Of a stretch of 64,000 nt of DNA, positions 43,338-52,371 are shown piece by piece. Positions within the stretch are counted from its first letter, which is position 1. Each line of letters opens with the position of its first letter. Position numbers and translations under genes: made by a program. Source of the stretch: Rhodocytophaga aerolata (GTDB lineage Bacteria; Bacteroidota; Bacteroidia; Cytophagales; 172606-1); the NCBI RefSeq assembly GCF_030503435.1, contig NZ_JAUKPO010000006.1, forward strand, positions 308,873 through 372,872, in the 5' to 3' direction. The notes below the pieces were generated by a model. The model was given only the letters and a program-made list of their open reading frames with translations, was not told the origin of the DNA and ran no database searches.

Positions 43338-44801
43338 TTATTTCAGAACGGATGGAGTGTGTCTTTTAAAATACACCCAATACATCCACAAAAATAGAAA
43401 CAGCACAATGCTTCCCTGTAAGGCATACATTGCATCCGACATCCATGGGCCAATAGACATAAAATAGTTCTGTTCCGGAAAATTCAGATAGTTTTCGCTG
43501 AAACTGGGTACCTCTATTCTGTACCAGAACTTAGATACAGCCAGGGAAACCAGGAAAAACCAAACATAAAAGCTGACAGGGAGTTTTCTGTTTTCCAGGG
43601 CTTTACACAAAAAAGCTACAAAAAATGGCCAGGCATTTATAAATAACCTGCTTTCTGAGCTGATACTGAGCAACACATAGCCTGCCACTAATCCGTGTAA
43701 CCCCAGTCCATACCGGTTAATTGTCTCCATAAACGATCGGCTGTAATAAAGTGCTAGGAGCAGTAGTGGGCCAATATACACCGCATGAGCTACCAGAAAG
43801 GCAAACGGATTGGCAATAGAAGATATAATTATGTTGGCTAGAAATCCCTTATAATTTAGAGGAGAAGGTTGGTCGCCAGCTCCCCAGAATATAATCATGT
43901 AAACGCCAATCAATATACTTACTGCTAGTAACACCCTTCCCCAGGCTTTAAAATTTTGTATGCACTGTCTATACAGATCAACGCTGAACAAACAGTTAGC
44001 AGACAGATACAAGTAAATTAATACGGCTGCTATACTTATAACCAATACCACAGGCGGACTTGGATTAAGTAAAGGAACCTGCCTGTAAAACACAAAGACA
44101 ATAATTAGCAATAGAAAACTAAAAGCCATTGATAGGGCTATCCACCGTTTCCCTAAATCATAGTTATTACTGGAAACGTCATTTCTGTACTGTATAGGAA
44201 ATATAAATAGTATGAGCGATGAATAAAATAGAGTTGGCAAAGTAAAGGCCCCAATCAAGCCCATACTAAGAAGGCCAGTTGAACTACGCATTAAATAAAA
44301 ATAAAGCAAGCTCAATCCTAGAGTGAATGCCATTATATCAGTGAGAACTGGATAATAAAAGGCCATTTTCATTATCGCAAAATTGATAAACAAGCCAGTA
44401 AATCCCAGAAGCTTTCCTCTGTTGCTTAATGCTAATTGTTTGCATATAAGAAGCCATATGCCAAAAGAGATGAAGATAAGCAGTATATTTAAGACTAGAA
44501 ATGCAAAAAAGACAGCGTGTGTAGTCAGGGGAAGACCTATTAATTTGAGGCTATAATAAATGAGGCCGGAAGGAAAAATTCGTTGGAAGTAGTACACATT
44601 AAGTGTCTGGCCGAAAGCGACCTGGGGAAAGTGTAACGTATAATCAATATATTTTTCTCCATCCCAAGTTAGGCTATCACTAAACTGCACATAATCTGGA
44701 AATACTAAGTGGAATACAATAAGGCCTATTAGAACACTCAGTAAGCAAAGATTGAGATGTGTATTACAGAGCTTAAATGTCTGGTCAGCAAGTTTGTTCA
44801 A
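43338..44801 (-). CDS. Polytopic membrane protein, glycosyltransferase-like, function unknown
   Basis: About 487 residues with 11-12 membrane helices and a large early extracytoplasmic loop (FPDYVQFSDSLTWDGEKYIDYTLHF), which contains acidic residues as in GT-C fold membrane glycosyltransferases (inference). No family is recognised with certainty. An upstream in-frame GTG (44876) lies above a TATCTTTG promoter element, so TTG at 44801 is more likely to be the start, though this is unsettled. It ends one base from mazG. It is convergent with mazG and divergent from rlmN. Confidence 0.6.
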   Translation of the reverse strand: MNKLADQTFKLCNTHLNLCLLSVLIGLIVFHLVFPDYVQFSDSLTWDGEKYIDYTLHFPQVAFGQTLNVYYFQRIFPSGLIYYSLKLIGLPLTTHAVFFAFLVLNILLIFISFGIWLLICKQLALSNRGKLLGFTGLFINFAIMKMAFYYPVLTDIMAFTLGLSLLYFYLMRSSTGLLSMGLIGAFTLPTLFYSSLILFIFPIQYRNDVSSNNYDLGKRWIALSMAFSFLLLIIVFVFYRQVPLLNPSPPVVLVISIAAVLIYLYLSANCLFSVDLYRQCIQNFKAWGRVLLAVSILIGVYMIIFWGAGDQPSPLNYKGFLANIIISSIANPFAFLVAHAVYIGPLLLLALYYSRSFMETINRYGLGLHGLVAGYVLLSISSESRLFINAWPFFVAFLCKALENRKLPVSFYVWFFLVSLAVSKFWYRIEVPSFSENYLNFPEQNYFMSIGPWMSDAMYALQGSIVLFLFLWMYWVYFKRHTPSVLK

Positions 44802-44827
44802 CGGCGCAGCTACAATTTGGGTAAAAA

Positions 44828-44835
44828 CAAAGATA
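44828..44835 (-). promoter_or_regulatory. -7 element upstream of the membrane-protein gene
   Basis: TATCTTTG on the minus strand. It lies inside an apparent 5' extension of the gene and argues for the downstream start at 44801. Confidence 0.4.
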
Positions 44836-44982
44836 GAGATAAGGTGCAAATAATGCGCAGATCTTGATAAGTGCACAGAATTTTTGTTCGGACATCTATG
44901 TTATCTTTGACGATGGCAGGAAGTAGTATAGTATAATTCCTTAACAGGCCATCTAATTTATAGTTGATACTCAGGACTTTTG

Positions 44983-44990
44983 TACCTTTG
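44983..44990 (+). promoter_or_regulatory. -7 element five bases from the rlmN ATG
   Basis: TACCTTTG fits TAnnTTTG and ends 5 bases before the ATG at 44996; a TTG lies 16 bases further upstream. Transcription would begin at about the start codon. Confidence 0.5.
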
Positions 44991-44995
44991 CCAAT

Positions 44996-46069
44996 ATGAC
45001 AGAAATACCTATAGTGGCTTCTATAGCCACAAAGACAGTAAAAAAAGACATACGTAAACTAGATCTAGCAGCAATAAAAGAATTTCTTACTGCCCAAGGT
45101 GAGCAGGCATTCCGGGCAAAACAGATACATGAGTGGTTATGGAAAAAGTCAGCACTTAGCTTCGATCAGATGACCAACTTATCGGTAGGCCTGCGGCAGA
45201 AGTTAACGAATCATTTTATTATTAACCCGGTACAGATAGATAAGCAGCAACTAAGTTCTGATGGCACTATTAAATCTGCTTTCCGGCTGTTCGATCATAA
45301 CCTGGTAGAAGGAGTGCTTATTCCGGCCGACGACCGGATGACAGCCTGTGTTTCTTCTCAGGTAGGATGCTCACTAACCTGTAAATTCTGTGCTACTGGC
45401 TATATGGAACGGAAGAGAAATCTGGATGCTGCGGAAATTTATGACCAGGTAGTGCACATCCGGAATATGGCAGAAGCCCAGTACCAAACACCCTTGACCA
45501 ATATTGTATATATGGGTATGGGCGAGCCGTTATTAAACTATGCGAATGTATTGCAGTCTATTGAGCACATTACTTCACCCGAAGGACTGAATATGGCTCC
45601 CAAGCGCATAACGGTATCTACCGCAGGTATAGCCAAGATGATAAAAAAACTAGGTGATGACCAGGTAAAATTCAATCTGGCTTTGTCATTGCATGCAGCT
45701 AATGATGTAAAGCGGAATCAGATTATGCCAATTAATGAAAGCAACAGCCTGGTAGCTTTAAAAGAAGCTCTGCAATATTTTTATAAACAAACCGGTACCA
45801 GAGTCACCTACGAATACATTTTGTTTTATAACTTTAACGACACAATAGACGATGCACGGGAATTGTACGAATTTACCAAGCATACGCCTTGCAAAGTGAA
45901 TATTATCGAATACAACCCAATAGCTGAAGCAGCTTTTACCAATACGACGGAGGATTCATTAACTAAATTCAGCCGGTTCCTGGAAAATAAGGGAGTCGTG
46001 GTAAATGTGCGGCGCAGCCGGGGGAAAGACATAGATGCTGCCTGCGGACAGTTGGCAGGAAAAAAATAA
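44996..46069 (+). CDS. rlmN: 23S rRNA (adenine-2503-C2)/tRNA methyltransferase RlmN
   Basis: A 357-residue radical-SAM enzyme that methylates C2 of A2503 in 23S rRNA and A37 of some tRNAs. The iron-sulphur motif is CSLTCKFCATG (CxxxCxxC, about residues 125-135). The SAM-binding and catalytic features include VYMGMGEPLLNY, TVSTAGIAKMI, FNLALSLHAAN and the mechanistic C-terminal Cys in SRGKDIDAACGQL. The length is standard. It is divergent from the membrane-protein gene, and its promoter sits against the start codon. Confidence 0.96.
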   Translation: MTEIPIVASIATKTVKKDIRKLDLAAIKEFLTAQGEQAFRAKQIHEWLWKKSALSFDQMTNLSVGLRQKLTNHFIINPVQIDKQQLSSDGTIKSAFRLFDHNLVEGVLIPADDRMTACVSSQVGCSLTCKFCATGYMERKRNLDAAEIYDQVVHIRNMAEAQYQTPLTNIVYMGMGEPLLNYANVLQSIEHITSPEGLNMAPKRITVSTAGIAKMIKKLGDDQVKFNLALSLHAANDVKRNQIMPINESNSLVALKEALQYFYKQTGTRVTYEYILFYNFNDTIDDARELYEFTKHTPCKVNIIEYNPIAEAAFTNTTEDSLTKFSRFLENKGVVVNVRRSRGKDIDAACGQLAGKK

Positions 46070-46170
46070 GCCCATTTACTGGTTGTAAGAATATACTTAA
46101 AATGCAAATTTAACATTCACGTAACATTACAAAACTAAAGTAGATGTAACTTGGTGGCTAAATACATACT

Positions 46171-47574
46171 ATGTTTGGACTGGAGTTAGAATTACTCATA
46201 TTGCTGTTCTTCTGTTTACTGGCCGCCTGTGCTTTTGAGTTTGTAAACGGTTTTCATGATACAGCCAACGCTGTTGCAACTGTTATTTACACCAATTCTC
46301 TTAAACCCTGGACAGCGGTAATCTGGTCAGGGATCTGCAATTTTATAGGTGTTTTTGCCGGTGGTATAGGAGTGGCTATGGGCATTGTCAATCTACTTCC
46401 TGTTGAACTACTTATTGACCAAGATGTATACCATAACATTGCCATGGCTCTAGCACTTTTATTCAGTGCTATTATCTGGAACCTGGGTACCTGGTATTAT
46501 GGTTTGCCGAGTTCAAGTTCGCATACCCTTATTGGGTCAATTCTTGGAGTAGGGCTAGCGTTTTCGTTTATGCCGGAAAATACTTCTGGCACTGCTGTAA
46601 ACTGGAGCAAAGCTACTGAAATTGGGCTCTCGTTACTGGTTTCGCCCCTTTTTGGATTCAGTCTTACCATTTTTCTGATGTTTTTGCTGCGCAGGTTTTT
46701 GAAAAAAGATGAAATATTTAAAGAGCCGCACAAACAGAAACCTCCACCCACCTGGATCCGGAGCATATTAATTGCTACCTGTACACTGGTCAGCTTCTTT
46801 CATGGCTCTAATGACGGACAAAAAGGCGTAGGATTAGTAATGCTTATTTTAATTGGTATTGTGCCGGCTTATTTTGCCTTAGATCAGCGAAAAAATCCGG
46901 AAACGATCAAAAATAACCTTTCTCAAATAGAGCAGACTCTTTCACGTATAGATACTACTGCCTTAACTGCTGAGGACCAAAAGCAATTTGGCCGCATAAA
47001 TTTACGGATAGATTCTCTCAATACTATTATTAATGAAAATGCAGGTGCCACGGTTATACCAGCGGAAAAACGCCTGGAAGTACGAAGAGATATTCTGCTT
47101 ATTAATAAAGACCTGACCAAGTTAGTTACAAGTTCTTCGCTACCCATTAGCCGAGAGGATTCACAAATTATATTAAGTAATACTGGCCAGTTGCGTACGC
47201 TTACCGATTATGCACCTACCTGGGTTATATTTATTATCTCCTTATCTCTGGGTTTAGGCACCATGGTGGGCTGGAAGCGGATTGTACGTACCATAGGCGA
47301 GAAAATAGGTAAGCAACATTTAACGTATGCACAGGGAGCCTCCGCTGAATTAGTAGCAGCAAGCACCATAGGAATTTCTACTGGTTTAGGTTTGCCGGTA
47401 AGTACCACCCATGTATTGTCCTCCGGAATAGCAGGAAGTATGGTGGCAAGTAAAGGCATAAAAAATCTTCAGCCGAAAACTGTGAAGAATATTGCCTTAG
47501 CCTGGGTGCTCACACTACCCGTATCCATATCTTTATCCGGCTTGCTGTATGTCTTGTTCCGGTGGCTTTTCTAA
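46171..47574 (+). CDS. PiT-family inorganic phosphate transporter
   Basis: A 467-residue symporter with 10 or more membrane helices. The two PiT signature repeats are FEFVNGFHDTANAVATVIY near the N-terminus and FFHGSNDGQKGVGLVMLIL at about residue 215; each contains the phosphate-coordinating GFHDTANA/GSNDxQKG core. A cytoplasmic loop of about 100 residues (roughly 235-345), rich in Asn, Leu and Arg, separates the halves. It probably carries phosphate with a proton or metal. No phoU-like gene is adjacent. A palindrome used as terminator lies downstream. Confidence 0.92.
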   Translation: MFGLELELLILLFFCLLAACAFEFVNGFHDTANAVATVIYTNSLKPWTAVIWSGICNFIGVFAGGIGVAMGIVNLLPVELLIDQDVYHNIAMALALLFSAIIWNLGTWYYGLPSSSSHTLIGSILGVGLAFSFMPENTSGTAVNWSKATEIGLSLLVSPLFGFSLTIFLMFLLRRFLKKDEIFKEPHKQKPPPTWIRSILIATCTLVSFFHGSNDGQKGVGLVMLILIGIVPAYFALDQRKNPETIKNNLSQIEQTLSRIDTTALTAEDQKQFGRINLRIDSLNTIINENAGATVIPAEKRLEVRRDILLINKDLTKLVTSSSLPISREDSQIILSNTGQLRTLTDYAPTWVIFIISLSLGLGTMVGWKRIVRTIGEKIGKQHLTYAQGASAELVAASTIGISTGLGLPVSTTHVLSSGIAGSMVASKGIKNLQPKTVKNIALAWVLTLPVSISLSGLLYVLFRWLF

Positions 47575-47589
47575 TTAAAAATATTCTCC

Positions 47590-47597
47590 TATATTTG
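47590..47597 (+). promoter_or_regulatory. Orphan plus-strand -7 element
   Basis: TATATTTG followed by CACTGC lies between the convergent pit and mscS genes with no plus-strand gene after it. A terminator lies 42 bases downstream. No clear -33 box is seen. Confidence 0.4.
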
Positions 47598-47638
47598 CAC
47601 TGCTTTTAAACAAAGCAATTCATCAACAAACTATTATT

Positions 47639-47669
47639 AAGCCCGCAGATACTATTTGCGGGCTTTTTA
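47639..47669 (+). terminator. Bidirectional terminator between pit and mscS
   Basis: AAGCCCGCA pairs with TGCGGGCTT (9 bp) over a 9-base loop, followed by T5. It can end the phosphate transporter transcript, any transcript from the 47590 element, and the mscS gene on the other strand. Confidence 0.8.
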
Positions 47670-47689
47670 TTGTTTATGAGAAAAATCGA

Positions 47690-48484
47690 TTAGCTGGCGG
47701 GAGGCGTTTTTGAAATGTCCTGTTGATCCATTGCCATTTTTAATTTGTCTTGAATCGTGAAAAACACAGGCCAGTAATTGCCCACAGTCGTATAGGGACG
47801 GAGTGCCACAGTAAAAGCAGCAGGAGCAATTTTTAGCAGGCTGATAATAGGAGCCGGTTCATCTAAAATCCGTGAATCATCCGCCATAATCTTTAAAGCT
47901 AAGGTGCGGAATTTTACAAAGTCTATGGTGTTTGGTAAATCCATGGTAATATCTACCCGTAAACTGCCCTCTTTTGAATAATTAATAATGGTCCCATTAG
48001 ATAATGCCCCATTTGGGTAAATAACTGTTTTATTATCAAGGGTGGTTACTAAGGTATTAAAAATCAGTATCTCTTTTACCCTGCCTATCTGCCCCTGTGC
48101 TTCTATCATGTCTCCTACCCGGAATGGTTTAAAAAATAAGATTAGGACACCCCCTGCAAAATTCGATAAACTACCTTGCAGCGCAAGACCTACCGCCAAA
48201 CTAGCAGCTCCCAGTATCGCTACAAAAGAGGTGGTATGAATGCCTAATAGCCCTGCTACACTTATAAATAACAATACCTTTAAACCAATGCTAAGTAAGC
48301 TATTCAGAAATGTCCGCAAAGACACATCCAGGTCTCTACGCTCCATTAACCGCATAGAAAGTTGTACCACTTTTTGTACCATCCACAAACCTATCAGCAA
48401 CACAGCTATGGCTAATAGAACTTTAGGTACATATTCCATGGCCATGAGCATAAATCGTTCGCTATATTCTTGAAGTCTCTGCAT
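47690..48484 (-). CDS. mscS: Small-conductance mechanosensitive channel (MscS)
   Basis: A 264-residue MscS-type channel that opens on membrane tension to relieve hypo-osmotic shock. Three membrane helices lie at about residues 18-36, 52-73 and 84-104. The pore-lining TM3 is Gly/Ala-rich (GAASLAVGLALQGSLSNFAGG), followed by the cytoplasmic beta-domain (FKPFRVGDMIEAQGQIGRVKEI, YPNGALSNGTIINYS). Length and motifs are standard. The C-terminal cage ends AMDQQDISKTPPAS. The gene is monocistronic. Confidence 0.92.
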   Translation of the reverse strand: MQRLQEYSERFMLMAMEYVPKVLLAIAVLLIGLWMVQKVVQLSMRLMERRDLDVSLRTFLNSLLSIGLKVLLFISVAGLLGIHTTSFVAILGAASLAVGLALQGSLSNFAGGVLILFFKPFRVGDMIEAQGQIGRVKEILIFNTLVTTLDNKTVIYPNGALSNGTIINYSKEGSLRVDITMDLPNTIDFVKFRTLALKIMADDSRILDEPAPIISLLKIAPAAFTVALRPYTTVGNYWPVFFTIQDKLKMAMDQQDISKTPPAS

Positions 48485-48834
48485 AAAATTTCTGCAATAA
48501 TTCTATTTAACCTGCGAAGAAATAGGAAGAAAAACTAAAGACAAAATGAATCAAGAGATTTTGTGGGGTTTCTTAAAGGTTGCCTTTCCTGCAATAAGGT
48601 ACAATAGCAAATTAGCAAGCAAACTCACAATAGGTAAGCCTGCCACATAAGCCTTGCTACAAGTTTAATCTGTAGGAGCGGATATTTCTTTAATTCTCTT
48701 ACCTGCTACTGGAAGGAATCAGTAAGAGAGGGATAAGCAGTAATAATGTAATAGATAGTTTCATAAACTTTCTTGCTTTTTACACAAGTATACTGGTGTA
48801 AGCTATAAAAGTTGCACTATAAAAGTGGTAGCAG
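48485..48834. other. Intergenic region between mscS and dnaA
   Basis: A 350-base gap between two minus-strand genes. A 21-codon minus-strand frame (48699-48764) encodes MKLSITLLLLIPLLLIPSSSR, an isolated signal-peptide-like peptide of doubtful reality, and a 34-codon plus-strand frame runs at 48547-48651. No DnaA box (TTATCCACA) cluster was seen, so there is no evidence for oriC here. Confidence 0.4.
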
Positions 48835-50280
48835 TTATTTAGTAACCTTCAGTTTTAACTGTTTTTGTATAGCCTGAATAGCTGACTTTACTTCCTGCTC
48901 AGTTTTAAGCATATCATTTACCGATTGTATGGCATGAATAATGGTGCTATGGTCACGGCCTCCAAAATGGTACCCGATAGATTTGAGGGAATGTTCTGTA
49001 TGTTCTTTTGCTAGGTATACGGCAATCTGGCGGGGAATCACATATTCTTTTCTGCGGCTCTTACCCTTTAGCTCTTCCAGAGATAATCCAAAATGGTCGA
49101 CTACTTTTTTCTGAATAGCCTCAATACTTACTTCTTTGTCTACATGCTGAACAATATTCTGCAGTGTCTGGCGGGCCAGGTCCATGTCTATTTCTTTCCG
49201 GTTCAGCGAAGCCTGCGCCATTAAAGAAACAATTACTCCTTCCAGTTCCCGGATATTTGTATCTACACTATGAGCTAGATATTCAATAACCATGGGTGGA
49301 ATAAATATACCTTCCGTTTGCAGCTTTTTCTGAATAATGGCTATACGGGTTTCCAGATCTGGTTGCTGCAAGTCGGCAGTAAGGCCCCATTTAAATCTTG
49401 AAAGCAAGCGGTCTTGTAAGCCTTTCAGCTCTCTGGGCGGACAATCGCTGGTCATAATGATTTGCTTGCCAGCCTGATGCAAATGATTAAATATATGGAA
49501 GAATATTTCTTGTGTCCGTTCTTTACCTGCCAGAAATTGCACATCATCAATTACCAGTACATCTACTTGTAGGTAGAAGTTGGTAAAATTCTGCATGTTG
49601 TTATTTTTTAATGCATCAATGAACTGATTAGTAAATTTTTCAGATGATACATATAAAACAAACTTATTGCTTGCTGTATTCTTGATATGATTACCGATAG
49701 CCTGCACGAGGTGTGTTTTTCCAAGCCCAACACCCCCATAAAGCATCAATGGATTAAAAGAAGTAACACCAGGTTTATTCGCTACTGCATAGCCAGCTGA
49801 ACGGGCCAAGCGGTTGCAGTCTCCTTCAATAAAGTTATCGAACGTATAATGTGGATTTAAGTAGGAAGCTAAGTGTAACGAATCCAGGTCACGGAGTTCA
49901 AATGGACTTTTGTATCCTTCATTTTGAGCTGTATTAGTATACCGGTTTTCTTTTACCATTGAATTAGCAGTGGTTTTGCTGCTAGTAGGTATATTAATTA
50001 CATAGGGCTTATTTTTTTCATTGCCTTTATCTATTACTATAGAATATTCTAGCCGGCCCTCTACGCCAAGCTCGGCATCTATAGCTGTTCGTAATACGTG
50101 TACATAATGTTCTTCCAGCCATTCATAGAAAAACTGGCTGGGCACCTGTATTGTTAATACATTGTTAAAAAGCCTGATAGGAACAATAGGCTCAAACCAA
50201 GTTTTAAAACTTTGTTCAGCAATGTTCTCACGGATTACTTTGAGACAATTATTCCATACCGTTTTACAGTCCTTCAACAT
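48835..50280 (-). CDS. dnaA: Chromosomal replication initiator DnaA
   Basis: A 481-residue AAA+ initiator. Domain I is residues 1-85 (WNNCLKVIRENIAEQSFKTWFEPI). A linker follows, then the ATPase with LYGGVGLGKTHLVQAIGNH (Walker A), VLVIDDVQFLAGKE (Walker B) and the sensor-2 arginine region. The C-terminal DNA-binding domain has RQIAVYLAKEHTEHSLKSIG followed by the signature FGGRDHSTIIHA. It melts oriC at DnaA boxes. The gene is not flanked by dnaN or recF here, and no DnaA-box array was seen in either flanking gap. Confidence 0.97.
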   Translation of the reverse strand: MLKDCKTVWNNCLKVIRENIAEQSFKTWFEPIVPIRLFNNVLTIQVPSQFFYEWLEEHYVHVLRTAIDAELGVEGRLEYSIVIDKGNEKNKPYVINIPTSSKTTANSMVKENRYTNTAQNEGYKSPFELRDLDSLHLASYLNPHYTFDNFIEGDCNRLARSAGYAVANKPGVTSFNPLMLYGGVGLGKTHLVQAIGNHIKNTASNKFVLYVSSEKFTNQFIDALKNNNMQNFTNFYLQVDVLVIDDVQFLAGKERTQEIFFHIFNHLHQAGKQIIMTSDCPPRELKGLQDRLLSRFKWGLTADLQQPDLETRIAIIQKKLQTEGIFIPPMVIEYLAHSVDTNIRELEGVIVSLMAQASLNRKEIDMDLARQTLQNIVQHVDKEVSIEAIQKKVVDHFGLSLEELKGKSRRKEYVIPRQIAVYLAKEHTEHSLKSIGYHFGGRDHSTIIHAIQSVNDMLKTEQEVKSAIQAIQKQLKLKVTK

Positions 50281-50688
50281 CCAGCAAAAAGAAATAGTAA
50301 GTTAAGTTACCCGATGCTCTAAATTTATGGGGAGAGCAAAAATGAATAAAAATATGCAAACAAAAAAATTAAATTTTTAACTATTGCCAGTTGTCCGATT
50401 GAGTAGTATTTCTAAGTTATAATTGCTTATGTCTTTGGAAAAGATAAATTTTGCAGGTATAATTTAATGATCATTAAGTACTTGCCTACCCTAAATATAA
50501 TTTCCAACAAATGCTGTATAACGTGTTACAAAAGAGGTATGGTACGAGAAAAAGGCTGAATATTAGGCACTTCTAACTTCAAAGGAGATGTAAGGTTTTG
50601 CTTTAAACCATAGAAAAAAGTAGAACAAGAAAATTTCTAGTAAGCGTGTGTTATAAATCTGTACCAGAAAGAAAGTCTAGATAGAAAT
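50281..50688. other. Intergenic region upstream of dnaA
   Basis: A 408-base gap between dnaA and the last gene of the glycosyltransferase cluster. AT-rich tracts are present (around 50340-50385) but no consensus promoter, DnaA boxes, RNA gene or coding remnant was recognised. The dnaA promoter must lie here. Confidence 0.4.
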
Positions 50689-52278
50689 TTATTCTGTATC
50701 TCTGGACAAGGAGTTTACTTGAGAAATATTATTGAGTTTATATTGTATTGTATAAATATTTGTTGTTTTAAAATCTTTTATACGCTTAAAGTTATCATTA
50801 AAAAAACGCAGGAATATTTCTTTATCATTCAACACATCGTAAGGCAGTGTGTTTATATCAGTTCTCATAGTACCTGGTATTACTACCCAGAACGTATCAG
50901 CGTTATGTTGCTTTAATTTTTGTTGAATATCAGCTTTAGTAAATTCTTTATCCAGAATAGTATAATATGGCCAGTCTAGCTTATATATGCGGTAATAGTA
51001 ATCGAAAGCAGATGCCGTATGATATAAAAAGATGTAATCTGTTGGCTGCTTACTGTTACCTAAGTAGGTAATTACTTCTTTCATCTCTCTTCGTTTCCAA
51101 CCCCCAAATTTTTGATGATGTATTACGTCAGTAACTGCTGTAGTGCACATTGGAAACAGCAAAATTACAATAGCTATGTAGATCCATTTTTTTTTATATC
51201 TATGTTGAATAATATAGCTTTCTGTGGTACTGACACCGGCAGCCAAAAGTAGGATAAAGTTAGGTGCTAAAAACAATAGAAAACGCTCAGTGAATGGATA
51301 TTTTTCTAAAGACGAGGCCATTAATGTTAGTAGAATGGGTAGACAGGTAATAAGAAGTTGCTCCCGGTTTGTTTTAAACCATCCATACAATCCTATTAAC
51401 ATAAAAATCAACCCAATAAAAGAAAATGCCAATCGTGGATGCAGTAACCCAGTTAGAAAACTCCAATTCAAACCTAATGGAAAATCAAACACCGCTGTAA
51501 GCGAATTGACAAACCATTTAATATCGGACACTGAACGTATTCCAATAGGCATATAAGCCGTTTTCCAAGTGTCAACTAAATACGCATCGGTTAAGCTATT
51601 AGGTTGTATAATAGCAAGGTAATTTACAAAGAAGCTAATAGCCCATGATCCATAAATTATGGCAGAAATAAATACTCCCGGCCAATTTTTTTTTATAAGA
51701 TGATGAATAGTAGAGGTTATACCAATACTTGCCAGAATAAATATACTAGAATAAGAAAACCATACTATTGTAGCACCTGCTAAACTATATACTACTAGAT
51801 CTTTCAAAGAGGAACTCCGATCATATCTATTGTATAACAAATAGCAGATTATAGTACATAAAGTTTCAACCGAGTACTGTTTTAGCTCAGATGAATAATA
51901 AATTAAAGGAAAGGCAAAAGCAAATATAGATAAGCCAGCTACTATGCCACTAGCCGTAATAACCTTGTATTTCTTTAACAGATAAAAGAAAGTAATGAAT
52001 GCAGAAATACCAGCAACGAAAGAAAAAAGCCTAAGTACATATTCACTTGTTCCCAGGAAATTCATTAATAGCTTAACAACAAACAAAAATAGTATAGGTG
52101 CATGTTGACTAGCATCTAAAGGTTGAGTAAGTTCAAGGAAACTTCTGGTGAGCAAATTATTTGCTAAATACGCTTCGTCAGTGTATAATGAACGATTTTG
52201 TAAGTAATGAAAAGTGCGGAGGAATAGACCTAAACTAATAATAACCCACAGCCAAAATTTGGGGAATTTATTATGCAT
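50689..52278 (-). CDS. GT-C type (GT39/ArnT-like) membrane glycosyltransferase
   Basis: A 529-residue inner-membrane protein with about 11-12 helices and a C-terminal soluble part of about 120 residues. The first periplasmic loop has YTDEAYLANNLLTRSF, where Asp-Glu is the catalytic acidic pair of GT39/PMT-like enzymes using polyprenyl-phosphate sugars. It is a close relative of the preceding gene (52372-54033): both share LxQPL...APIxFLFxxKL and EYVLRLF motifs. It is the last gene of a five-gene minus-strand cluster. The acceptor (glycan, lipid or protein) is unknown. Confidence 0.75.
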   Translation of the reverse strand: MHNKFPKFWLWVIISLGLFLRTFHYLQNRSLYTDEAYLANNLLTRSFLELTQPLDASQHAPILFLFVVKLLMNFLGTSEYVLRLFSFVAGISAFITFFYLLKKYKVITASGIVAGLSIFAFAFPLIYYSSELKQYSVETLCTIICYLLYNRYDRSSSLKDLVVYSLAGATIVWFSYSSIFILASIGITSTIHHLIKKNWPGVFISAIIYGSWAISFFVNYLAIIQPNSLTDAYLVDTWKTAYMPIGIRSVSDIKWFVNSLTAVFDFPLGLNWSFLTGLLHPRLAFSFIGLIFMLIGLYGWFKTNREQLLITCLPILLTLMASSLEKYPFTERFLLFLAPNFILLLAAGVSTTESYIIQHRYKKKWIYIAIVILLFPMCTTAVTDVIHHQKFGGWKRREMKEVITYLGNSKQPTDYIFLYHTASAFDYYYRIYKLDWPYYTILDKEFTKADIQQKLKQHNADTFWVVIPGTMRTDINTLPYDVLNDKEIFLRFFNDNFKRIKDFKTTNIYTIQYKLNNISQVNSLSRDTE

Positions 52279-52371
52279 TATTCTAATGATATAGTTAATT
52301 ATCTCTACTGGAGAAACTACTAGAAATTGAAATAAAAAAATGAATAGCCTACTTAGACCAAGCGGGCATAA

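Noticed and set aside
48699..48764. A 21-codon minus-strand frame encoding a hydrophobic signal-like peptide
   Set aside because: Too short to support; could be a fragment or chance. No antisense RNA or toxin context was seen.
48485..50688. Possible oriC beside dnaA
   Set aside because: No cluster of TTATCCACA-type DnaA boxes was seen in either flanking gap; in this phylum oriC is often not next to dnaA.
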